DNA of 32,095 bases from Schoenoplectus triqueter (Eukaryota; Streptophyta; Magnoliopsida; Poales; Cyperaceae). The notes beneath the pieces are model-generated. The model did not search any database. It was not told the DNA's origin and worked only from the letters and a program-made list of their open reading frames with translations. Each line of letters opens with the position of its first letter. The stretch's first letter is position 1. Where the stretch lies: positions 1-32,095 of the forward strand of contig CAXKVV010000660.1 in assembly GCA_964058805.1 (NCBI GenBank), read 5' to 3'. Made by a program: the position numbers and the translations under genes. Shown in pieces: positions 22,347-31,765 of this stretch.

Positions 22347-24583
22347 ATGATATCTTCTAATCTAAATTATGTTCTGCTGAAACGCGCTCGACCTCGAGTT
22401 GGTAGTCTGTTAATACGACCCTCCATTTCATCAATATCCATTGAAATGTGTATCTTCCTTCTCCTTCCCTTGTTGATCTTTGCTGGATCTGGTCTGATGA
22501 TCGGACCATTGTATATTAGTCAATCTCATTTATTGTCATAACTACACCAATGACCAGATCATGTGTTAATGCAGTACTGAATGTTATAATATGGACTAAA
22601 GTATTGAGTGTAATACAGCCTTATGAATGAACAAAGCAAGCAAGTGATCACATGAGATGTCGATCAATTATGATTTATGACACCAATAATTATCAATTCT
22701 CATCATGAATAATTCAATCTCATATTTTATTTCACCTCTTTGTCCTTATTATTTGAAATAGAAATTAAAAATTATTGCATAAATTTTGAAGTTAAATAAA
22801 AATTATATAAGTATAGAATATTACCGTTTCAATAATTCCATTTTTATTATAAACACCATAGTTGTTGATACCATAATGTAATGGTATGATATCATAAGTT
22901 AACCCCCTTATCACCATGATATTTTATCAGTTTCGTGACCTTTTAGGAGAACTCCAGACCTTGGGCTTCCCAAGCCAATAAAATTTCTCGACGTTTATAA
23001 AACTACTCAACACATTTAGGGCATGTTCGGCATTTACTGTTCATCATGGGAAAAAAATCAATTCAAAGCTAATTTTTCCCCACCTTCTATAGTAAAATCA
23101 GTTCAAAATCCACACCCATGCCCATTCCCACTGTGCAGCCGAACATGCCCTTATACAACGTATTCTTGACGATAACACATATCGGAAGTTATCTGATGAT
23201 CATGAACATATTGTTCAGTGATTCTGAACTGTTGCTTGTCATTATTCCCCACCGATTGAGACATTCGTTTAGATGTTGTGTCCATCTTTCTTGATACAAT
23301 CCGACATTGATAGTTAAGACTAGCCATAAGTAAGGCCATACTGAAATGCATAGAACTTTGTTGAGGGTGGTGTATCTATGATGTATTTTGTGTCATATGT
23401 AAAATTTTGTACGGTTGCTAGCAGAGACGGAAGCAACTCGTATGACCTCTCCCCGACTACCAAAAAGATTTGTAATTGCCATTTTCATTCCCCTCCATAA
23501 TTTATTATAACTTGGTTGTATTATGAGAAACTTTTGTTTAACTAAACACCTTACTTCTTTGACTATCATCTAAATTCTCTCTCAACCGATTCTTAATAAT
23601 ATCTTCTATCATTCTAGAAGTCATCTGACTGTGGTCCACCCTAGTAGCATTTGCCAAAATAAGAGTGCTCGGGCGAATTTGTTATGATCTCCTAAATATC
23701 TGTTATGTTGGGTGTAGCATATCTGCTCAATGGACAGTTAGAATTTTTATATTTCATCACTAACTATGATTTGCTGTTATTTGTTACCTCTAATTTTATA
23801 TTCCGTTGAACATAAAAATCAGTGATTTTCAATTTCAAATCAGATTTTGTACCGAACTGCTGATTGACACCAAATTATTCATCAATTCTAGGTGGTTTGT
23901 GAAAATAAAGGTCGTCTGCATACGACATTGGCGTATTATCAGCAAATTATGCACACGGGTGCTTAATTTCCCGATTAATGAAAGGAATAGATATTTGCCA
24001 CTCTTTAACTATTTCTTCGATATTTATTGCATCCTCAATTTCATCCATATTTATATATGTTGTATCATGGATGTCATCCCCTTCGACATCCATGTGTCAC
24101 TCTTTTTCTTTCTCATCCTCATCCACATCCATATTTTGTACCAGAACACGAGATGGTGACTGCTCCTGAGCTCGAGAGTGAGTTCTTTCCTCAGCCATGA
24201 CTAAATTACTACTTTCAAGAATACTAATCGAATTATAGTAATTAGACATGAATATTGGTTCAGATTCAACTACTTGCTTCAGTATTTTATACCCGGGTAT
24301 TTTGTACAGAGCTGTTGTTTTAATCTTTCCCAAATTTCTTCAGAAATAACCCTAAATAAACTATAAAAAAATCACTCGAACCTGCTAGGACAGTGTTGAT
24401 CCGTACACTTATGCTGATGTTGAATTGGCTAGGGAGCAGTTCCAAACCAGTATGAATATACCTCTTCAAGTCACAAAGATTGATTGTCTCGTTGGCAGAA
24501 AATGTGCACGTGACACGAATATCATAACTCACGCCGATTAAAGTATTTAGGATCTGATCTTCGTGATATACATTGATCAACAA
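22347..24583 (-). pseudogene. MULE transposase remnant (copy B), DDE core deleted
   Basis: Reading on the minus strand from 24583: an N-terminal block (INVYHEDQILN, YDIRVTCTFSANETIN); an acidic linker (MDVDEDEKEKE near 24100); a MuDR-type domain near 23740-23880 (GTKSDLKLKITDFYVQRN, NCP); then DHSQMTSRMIEDIIKNRL near 23590-23640 and LWRGMKMAITNLFGSRGE, SYELLPSLLATVQNF and FYAFQYGLTYG near 23330-23500. The next recognisable block is RWGIMTSNSSESLNNMF (about 23205-23250), the conserved late part of MULE transposases. The segment with the catalytic acidic residues between these blocks is missing. A C-terminal block with INKGRRRKIHISMD and INRLPTRGRARFS lies at about 22370-22500. Several frameshifts and stops are present. 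It is not functional. Confidence 0.78.
23019..23150. mobile_element. Harbinger/Tourist-type MITE, 132 bp, nested in MULE copy B
   Basis: A perfect 13-bp inverted repeat GGGCATGTTCGGC / GCCGAACATGCCC forms the ends, and TTA occurs on both sides (23016-23018 and 23151-23153). A TTA/TAA duplication and a GGGC.TGTT-type end are diagnostic of PIF/Harbinger MITEs. It interrupts the transposase remnant directly after the block RWGIMTSN...SLNNMF, so it inserted after MULE copy B was in place. Confidence 0.88.
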
Positions 24584-24954
24584 TATTTTCGTCTCTACAA
24601 TATGAACGATAAACCCTACTGTTAGTGTATTTTAATTTTACCGCAAAAATTAATAGTCCAAATAGAAAATAAAATTATAATATTGATGAGAAGAGAGTGG
24701 TGAATATGAATCGACTCTGGATCTGTCGAAAAATATACTTTCAGTTGGAAGCTCTTACAACAGTAACAATGATGATTTTGAAGAAATGACTGGCTGGAGG
24801 AAGATGAAGGAGAAATGTGCTGGGTGTATGGCATTATATACATAAAATAGGTGAGGTCGAGGTTAAAACTCGGTCCTAGGTGACTGAATCAAGTTTTAAA
24901 TTCGGCCCAACTTCATGTTACTTTTAAATATACACAAACGTAAAAAAAAATTGG

Positions 24955-25012
24955 GACTGAGTTTGAAACTCGATCCAGGCACTTGAGACCGAGTTTCAAA
25001 CTCGGTTCAAAC
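24955..25012. repeat. Subterminal palindromes of MULE copy B
   Basis: ACCGAGTTT-C-AAACTCGGT (about 24988-25006) is a perfect odd-length palindrome and GAGTTTGAAACTC (about 24959-24971) a second one. Related words occur near the other end of copy B (AGTTTCAAACTCG, about 22123) and in copy A (GATCGAGTTTCAAACTC, about 2710). Repeated subterminal palindromes conserved between copies are candidates for transposase-binding sites. Confidence 0.6.
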
Positions 25013-25099
25013 CATTAGCACATAATTTCGGAGTGTTCTTATAAATTCCCTATTTTTATTTTATTTTATTTATCAAATCAAAAAAATGTGGGGCAGGAT

Positions 25100-26519
25100 G
25101 TCACCTATAAACTTATCTATGTACTTTTTGACTAGTAGGTTAATGGATATATACTTTTGTATAAAATATGGCTGAGAAACACACCATGAGAAAAGATGCC
25201 TACACTGTAAAAAAAAATTAAGTTACAGAGGATCCGGTCAGGGTGGCGATGGGTCAAAATTAGGTCCAAGTGGTCAATGGATCGAGAAGGTAGGCGAGTG
25301 CAGCGTCAAATTAGAAAAAATAAAATCAACAATTCATTCCCTCTGGATTAGGCTGCTGTCTCAATTAGGTCCTTTTTATTTTAAAGGAGGTCAATGGTCA
25401 TTTTGGATTAATAAACTACATGTTTTTCTAAATGGCTGCCATTCTTTGGTTGCATTTTTTGGAGGGTCAATTTTGGCACTCGGCTTATATTAAGTATCCT
25501 GGCGGAACTAGGAATAAACGGTGGGGGTACCGGGCAAAGAAAAGAGTGTGCCCGATCAAAAGAAGTTTTATTTTTTCTGCATAAAGAAAAAATAATTTTA
25601 ATTTTTAGTGGACCAAGATGATGTCTAAGGGCTGGTTGGCATCCATCTTGATTTTGTTCCTGTTAAGTGTTATGATATTTTTCTGAAAAAAAAAATTGAA
25701 TTTTAAAATGAGCCAGTTTATACAAAAGTTTTTTCAAATGCTAAAACTCTGTTATGATGAATGACATACTTAATTATGTGAAAAATCTGAAATTTATAAT
25801 ACATGCTTTATACAAAACCCACTTTTAAATAATGATAAAAAATAAGAATACAGTTATGAATTGTTTAATCAAGATTAAACAGGTAGACAAAATAAATCAA
25901 TCAGTTAGCAATGATTTGTATTTTTTTTTTCAAGATGAATCTCATTAATTTGAATTTTTTTTATGTTGTCGAAATGCCCGCACACATGCACGGCCTCATC
26001 TTTCGGATCATCGTCCTATTTATATTATCATGATTCAAAGTTAGAGTTTCACTTGGCAAATAAGTTTGATGTATACACCACATAAAAAGATAGAATACAC
26101 TAATGACTCATCATGAACTCAAAAGTCATGCATGCGCGCTTAGGGCTTGCGGCATATTCCGTTTTATTCTTTGTTTATAAAATATATTAATTTCTCAATC
26201 CAACGTGCATAATCCAATTTAGTTGGTTAGTTCAAAATTTTGGTTTGGGAGTTCGTATTTAAGCTGAATGATTTGGTTCCATTCATTTTTTTATTAATAT
26301 TCTACTTTTTTATGTATATTTAAAAATTTGACAGTTCTAATATTATAATTTTTACTTCTAGAAAGATCATAAATTAATTTCATTATTAATTTGTATTTTA
26401 AAATTTGAAACTTAAATGTCATATAGCGCCCATATATCTTGTTATTTTTTAGTACACCATCCAAATAAAATTTATAATAGATTGATTTAATATGAATTTC
26501 ATAAAATTTTATATGTAGA
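25100..26519. other. Gene-free spacer
   Basis: No gene is recognised. Words such as TGGCGGAACTAGG (about 25500) and a lone AGGGCTGGTTGGCA (about 25628) resemble remains of repeats, but no paired ends were found. Confidence 0.3.
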
Positions 26520-26522
26520 AAT

Positions 26523-27586
26523 CACTACAACATAAATAACTTTAGACAACATCTATTTAACAACGTTTGTATGCTAATTTTGTTGTTAAAAAAATTCAAT
26601 GACATTATTGAAATTAAAAAAATTCTTTTGCAATAATTTTTAATAAAAAATATTGCTAAAATCGAGACTCGGAACACACATTTAGCAACGGTTGTTTACC
26701 AAAAACTTTTCTAAATAACACCTTTAACAATGGATTTGGGCTCATAATCGTTGTTAAAGGTTGTATTTAGCAATGACTTTGGTAATAAATCATTGCTAAA
26801 TGGTAGTAACTTTTGGCTCTGACAGAATTGCATCAACCAATTGAATTTCAGTTTTTGCTCCCACAGATTGCTATATTTTTTAATTTAATCGTTCATTTAT
26901 CCCGATCTGACTATCTAAAAATCAAAATTGAAAAATTAAAATTCAATTGGTTGATGCAATTCTGTCAGAGCCAACTCTAAACGGTCATAAAAATCAATAT
27001 CTGACTATCTCAACTTCAAACGGTCATAACTTTTGATAGAAAATTCTGATTGAGGCATTATATACGGTTATATAAAGCTTATGATGAGATCTACATGGTT
27101 AACTACTTACACCATTATGATGATTTTCAGGAAAAAAAATCTCACATTGACCCTAAAAAACGTGATTGTAGTTTTTAGTTCTGTTTTTTTATCTATGAAA
27201 TTATATATATTTTTATATTATTGAGTGAGCAAGATGTATTGTTGCGTAAATATATTTTTTATTAAATAATTTTTTTCATATTAATTATTGAATGAATAAT
27301 ACATGACAATGTTTATTGTTACATATCAATCTGTCATTATTTCATATTATTATGTATAGTCTGTTCTTAGATAAAATAATAAAGAAAATTCAAATTTGAT
27401 TTTTTTAAATTGACCTTTAGCAACACAGAACCGTTGTTAAAGATCATTTTTTTTTTAAAATTCGAACACATGTGATTTGACAATGATTATTTAGAAGATT
27501 TTCTAAATCCCTTTTAATAACGGTTCAAAAACTATTATTAAACTTGATCAACTGTTGCAAAATATGTTGTAAAATATGTTGTAGTG
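26523..27586. mobile_element. CACTA (En/Spm-type) non-autonomous element, 1064 bp
   Basis: It begins CACTACAACATA and ends TATGTTGTAGTG, the diagnostic CACTA inverted repeat, and AAT is duplicated at 26520-26522 and 27587-27589, matching the 3-bp TSD of the superfamily. Both ends carry many short subterminal repeats of the type TTTAGCAACG / TTTAACAATG / AACCGTTGTTAAAG in both orientations, typical of CACTA transposase-binding regions. No transposase is encoded. A perfect 36-bp inverted repeat lies inside. Confidence 0.92.
26813..26974. repeat. Perfect 36-bp inverted repeat with 90-bp loop inside the CACTA element
   Basis: The left arm is 26813-26848 (begins TTGGCTCTGACAGAATTG) and the right arm 26939-26974 (ends CAATTCTGTCAGAGCCAA). 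The arms are perfect reverse complements over 36 bp. If transcribed the RNA would fold into a stable hairpin. Confidence 0.9.
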
Positions 27587-27589
27587 AAT

Positions 27590-28160
27590 GAGTAAATTTT
27601 GTCGCAGAAGTAAACCGATTCCACTGCATTAATTTGATATTTGAACCTAATATTTAAAATATTAAAAAAATTGTGACACAAAAATTTGTGAAATTAAATC
27701 TTCTTCCGGACTGCGACTTCTTTGGTTCCCTTGTATTTTATTATGGATCAGTGCCATCATGTCTGTTTGGAATTCCTTGCAGTTTTTCTTTAACCCAAAC
27801 AAAAATTTCCTCTGCTCTATATAAACCGTCATGATTTTCACAAATCGTGACAAGATGGATATTTCAACGGGCCAGAGCAGATTGCAAGTGCATGATGTCT
27901 ATTCTGCGTTGCTGCATTCACATTTACTTTAGTTTAGTTTCTTTATGAAAATAATGAACAATCAATACTAGATTTTTATAATATTAGATGATAGATCTAA
28001 TCTGGTAATTGAAGCTACAGGTCTAAATACAGGGTAAGGATAAAGTATACCTCCAAAACATTCTTTTCAGCCTACTGAGATTAATGCAGTGACAAATGTC
28101 AAACCGGATTTTGTAATCAGGGTTTACGCTAATCCTGCTGATTCACTCTCTTTCAACGGT
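27590..28160. other. Upstream region of the bHLH112-like gene
   Basis: It runs from the right end of the CACTA element to the TATA box. A 63-codon minus-strand frame (27662-27853) has no recognised motif. Distal promoter elements of the bHLH gene probably lie here; none stands out. Confidence 0.35.
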
Positions 28161-28163
28161 TTT

Positions 28164-28170
28164 TATATAA
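28164..28170 (+). promoter_or_regulatory. TATA box of the bHLH112-like gene
   Basis: TATATAA in the context GTTTTTATATAAACC. Plant spacing puts transcription start about 30 bases downstream, near 28195-28200 in ACACCTCTTCTCC. The resulting leader of about 130 nt contains no upstream ATG. Confidence 0.65.
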
Positions 28171-28281
28171 ACCGAAGCGACACCACACACCTCTTCTCCT
28201 TTCCTTATTCCATCCACGCTTATCCCACCAACCTCACTCCACTAGAAACAAAATCCAACCACAAATCGATCGGAGCAGTAC

Positions 28282-28285
<4 letters not shown>

Positions 28286-28311
<26 letters not shown>
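28286..28311 (+). repeat. (AG)13 microsatellite in the 5' leader
   Basis: A perfect run of 13 AG units about 20 bp upstream of the start codon, inside the predicted 5' UTR. GA/CT runs in leaders are common in plant regulatory genes and vary in length between individuals. Confidence 0.95.
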
Positions 28312-28312
<1 letters not shown>

Positions 28313-28329
28313 GGAGAACAACCTAAACC

Positions 28330-30657
28330 ATGGGAGAAGAGATGATCCAAACTGGTGTTTGTGCTGCTGCCGCCGCTACCGGTTGGTGGAACTCCATGAA
28401 AGCCAGTGTTGGTTTTGAAGGTCATGTCATGCCATCTCCGGTGACATGCTCTGCGTTAGATAATATGTCCCCCACAGGTGGATTTACTTGGCAAGCTATG
28501 ACCAGTGATTTGGCAATGGAAACAAAATCGAGATCGTCTATCGAGTCTCCTGGATCGGCCTCAAATAGCTCAGTAACGTACATGCAAGATTGCACTCATC
28601 AAGCACAGATCATGCCAGATCAAGCCTTCACCTCACCAGTTATGATGGCTTCAACTCCACAGTTAATGGGTTTCGATTTATCTGCTCCTGTACCAGATTG
28701 GAACCGGCCGCTTGTGTAAGCGCTGTTAATTCCTATACTTGTTCGCTCATATCATATGTTAACTAATTTACTTAATTTTTGTTCATGAAGATCCGGTTTT
28801 CTCATGTCGCAAGTGCAATTTTGTTGAACAGGAGCAGCAATACAAGTGCACAGAATGAAGTCAGCTATTCAACTATGTATCAAGAAGATATAAACATGAA
28901 ACCCTACTTTGTTCATCCAAATAACATGGGTGGTGACAATAACACCACTTTAAATCACGGACTAATGCTACAAGAACAAACTAATCAATTTATCCCCGAA
29001 TCAAGGGGTTTGGGATTGAGCCTGCCATCGTCGCTCGAATTCCCATCCAGCGTGCTCCGTAGTCTCCTCGTTCCATCTGTTGAACCTCTTCATGCATTTC
29101 ATCAAAACAGCTCGATTGGTATTCCAACTAATGACGGAGAAGGACCAAACAGGTGGCTAGAAAGTTCGATGAACTCGAATATTAATGCGACATATTTCGA
29201 CAAGGTTTCTTCTATGAGGCATCCTCTTCAGTTTACTAATGAGTCTCCATTTTGGAACCCCTCAGGCGTCATGTCTAATCCTTCCAATGCGGGGACTTCA
29301 ATTTTTAATGGAAACAATGCAGCACCGAAGGTACGGCCCGAGTATTAATTGAAAAGATTGTTGCATCATTTATAGTTGCAAATGCATGCTATTGTTTTTC
29401 ATTTTGCTTGCTTGTGATACTTGTTAATTAATTGAAGGACCTTTTTGTCAAGGGCTAACTGTCATGATAACATGTGTTAACTTTCTTTGCTTCTCCAGAC
29501 CGCAATGGAAGGTGTAGGACAATCAAGTTCAATGATTAAAAGAAAGACAGAGAACAATTCAACACTAAAGAAACCTAGAATGGATACACCATCTCCATTG
29601 CCAACTTTCAAGGCATGAAATTCAATTATGCCCTCCCATTTCTTTTTGTCCTGCTAATTAATTATTCTTCCCCTTTCGTGTTCTTGGGTGAATTTGGGAA
29701 CTAAAAAAATGGTATTAATGGCATATTGATCTGCAATATATAACATATGTGCAGGTGAGGAAAGAGAAACTAGGCGACAGAATCACAGCACTCCAGCAAC
29801 TGGTCGCTCCTTTTGGAAAGGTGAAGAAAGCTTTTGATTACATCTCCACTACCTGTTGAATATATTTTATCCCATGGGTACTCTTACAAAAAGCTTTCCT
29901 CCTTTCGGCATTGCTTCAGGACTAAATCATGCTATACTTCTCTCTCTTTTTCTTTCTTTAACAGACTGATACAGCATCGGTTCTTCATGAAACTATTGAG
30001 TACATCAAGTTCCTTCATGATCAAGTTGGTGTAAGTGTACCCACCCCTGCCCTCTCTCTCTCTCCCTCCCTCTCTAGACACAGTCATGACACGATAACCT
30101 GCGCATACTGTCATTACATTAGTTATTTATGAAATTTATGTTTTTTTGCAATTTTTCTGGAACACATTTTAAATTCAAACAACTTTAAATTTATCTAGCT
30201 AGCTAGTACAGATTATATTGTTGATTTGTTATCAAAGATTAAGAGTACCCGAATATATTTTTATATTTGGCTAATTTCTTACATATATGTTTGCTTTTGA
30301 TAGGTGCTCAGTGCTCCATATTTGAAAAATGGCCATCAAATGCAACAAATAAAGGTGACACATATATATTTGCTTTATTTAACTTTCTTAATTATTTCTG
30401 AAGACATTGGTGACTGATGAAAATATGCACTTGATTAACTTCCAGTGTTCTCAGAATTAACTTAGTTTATATTCTCTGTGTTATTTTTTTTTTTTTGGAA
30501 AACATAGAATCTGGAAAATTCAAAAGAAAATGAAGGAGCGAAGAGAGACCTGATAAGTCGAGGACTGTGTCTCGTACCAATGTCTAGCACATTTGCCGTG
30601 GCAAGTGACGTGCCAGTTGATATTTGGGCTCCTGTCTTTGGTGCAAACTTTAGGTAG
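28330..30657 (+). CDS. bHLH112: bHLH112-like basic helix-loop-helix transcription factor, seven exons
   Basis: Exons, by splice sites and frame: 28330-28715, 28832-29330, 29499-29612, 29755-29820, 29965-30030, 30304-30354 and 30508-30657, giving 443 residues. The start lies in AACCATGGG. The N-terminus has an Ala run and WWNS (19-22), and PQLMGFDLS...DWN lies near 110-125; both recur in the bHLH112 group. A basic stretch (about 309-333) leads into PSPLPTFK, then helix 1 (VRKEKLGDRITALQQLV, 334-350), the loop PFGKTDT and helix 2 (ASVLHETIEYIKFLHDQV). The C-terminus RGLCLVPMSSTF...DIWAPVFGANFR is diagnostic of the group. Arabidopsis bHLH112 is a nuclear activator in salt and drought responses, as I recall; orthology is inferred. 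The basic region lacks the usual His5 and Glu9. Intron 3 is GC-AG, the others GT-AG. Confidence 0.92.
29613..29754 (+). other. GC-AG intron (intron 3 of the bHLH112-like gene)
   Basis: The exon ends TTCAAG and the intron begins GCATGA, with a normal acceptor GTGCAG at 29749-29754. No GT near this position keeps the frame: reading through gives Ala and then a TGA stop. Joining AAG directly to GTGAGG restores PTFK-VRKEKLGDR, the conserved family sequence. A GC donor is thus required unless there is a sequence error. Confidence 0.85.
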
Positions 30658-31765
30658 AGTAGAATTAATTATACTCTGTTAAGGGGTCATGAAATCTTTT
30701 ACGAGTAGCTGATGAATTTGAATGAGGTAGAAGGAGGAGATACCACTTCATTAATTAAATACACAAAATAGGGCTTTAATCATAATACACTTATGATTAG
30801 CAGGAAGAATTTGATTATGTTTGAGGATTAGTTTATTAATTAACTAAGGACATGACTATAGGGCCTAAAACATATTGTATTTGTAGAAGTGTTAATTTGT
30901 ACCATTAAGGAGTGGTATTACCTTCTTCTTTTCTCATTCATTTAGTTTCTCATATGTGTAAGTTGATGAATTTATATGACATTTCAGTTTTTTATACATA
31001 CTCTAGAATCTTTTGCGCCGATTCAATGGCTAAGACATTATATTCTGTGTCGAAGTAATATGTTATAATTCGGTGTCTGCGCTGAAAATTATTTAGAATT
31101 CTTACCCTTATGTCATACTAAAAAAGGAGAGTTTGTATGTGTATATATATATATAGTTAATATACTCAGTACTCTGCATTATAGGGTGCACCTAATTTAC
31201 AACAACCCCCCCCCCCCCCTCCCCCCGAACCAACACACAGACATATTTGTAGAAGATAACCTAAAATAATATTTTAAAAATATTATGCAGTATATTCTTG
31301 AGTCTTTGCTTTCGGAAATGTTGAAATGGAACTGAGATTTTTCCCTTCATACTATTGATTAAAAAAAGTATGATTTGATGCTTATCATTTACTATTCCGA
31401 TCCAAACTTGTCAGAGAAAAAAAATGCAGTTGTAATTGTAATGTTTATATATCACATTTAATAAATTAATCTAATTTGTTTAAATTTGAAATATCCTTCA
31501 CTACTAAGAATTTAAGTTATTACCGTGGTTAGTTGATATTTTTTCCTTGATAAATCTGGGTTCTACGGAAATAAGGAGACTGACGCGTGACGCTTATTAT
31601 TTCTGTAGACAAGTCCATGAAAAAAATTTGCACGGAAATAAAATCCACGGAATATAGTCTACCTTTTCACGAAAATACTTCAGAACTCTCTATTTCACGG
31701 AAATATCCAATCCTTTTTAAGGATCGATTAGATCCCTATTTTTTTAGTTAACCCAAAATTTAGAG
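30658..31765. other. 3' flank of the bHLH gene and upstream region of the next gene
   Basis: The presumed 3' UTR of the bHLH gene comes first, without a clear AATAAA. A TA microsatellite lies at about 31142-31156. A C14-T-C6 tract lies at 31206-31226. Between 31560 and 31710 the word CACGGAAATA and close variants recur upstream of the next start codon. There is no coding region. Confidence 0.4.
31206..31226. repeat. Poly-C tract (C14 T C6)
   Basis: Fourteen Cs, one T and six Cs in an otherwise AT-rich setting. The G-rich complement could form a quadruplex, and the tract is likely to be length-variable or error-prone in sequencing. Confidence 0.9.

Larger units (their letters stand above)
22036..25091 (-). 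mobile_element. Mutator-like element copy B, 3.06 kb, defective, with a nested MITE
   Basis: Ends match as inverted repeats of roughly 100 bp: both pass inward through an ATTTTTT stretch, GATAAATAAAA, A-rich sequence, AGGGAA / AAGGAA, TAAGAACACT, then GTGC(G/T)CTAATGGT(C/T)TGAACC and CAAACTCG. An 8-bp repeat GGCAGGAT flanks it (22028-22035 and 25092-25099). The minus strand carries a broken MULE transposase. It is collinear with copy A (908-2805) but retains more of the interior and has a Harbinger-type MITE inserted at 23019-23150. Confidence 0.82.

Noticed and set aside
25628..25645. AGGGCTGGTTGGCA, resembling a Harbinger-type end
   Set aside because: No matching right end was seen nearby.
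27662..27853. Minus-strand frame of 63 codons between the CACTA element and the bHLH promoter
   Set aside because: It looks somewhat protein-like (KKNCKEFQTDMMALIHNK) but is short, isolated and matches no family I know; possibly a gene fragment.
28089..28418. A + strand frame of 109 codons overlapping the bHLH start in another frame
   Set aside because: Its ATG lies upstream of the TATA box and it reads through the AG repeat as Glu-Arg; not a gene.
28234..28425. Minus-strand frame with a Ser-Leu repeat
   Set aside because: It is the antisense of the (AG)13 leader and exon 1 of the bHLH gene.
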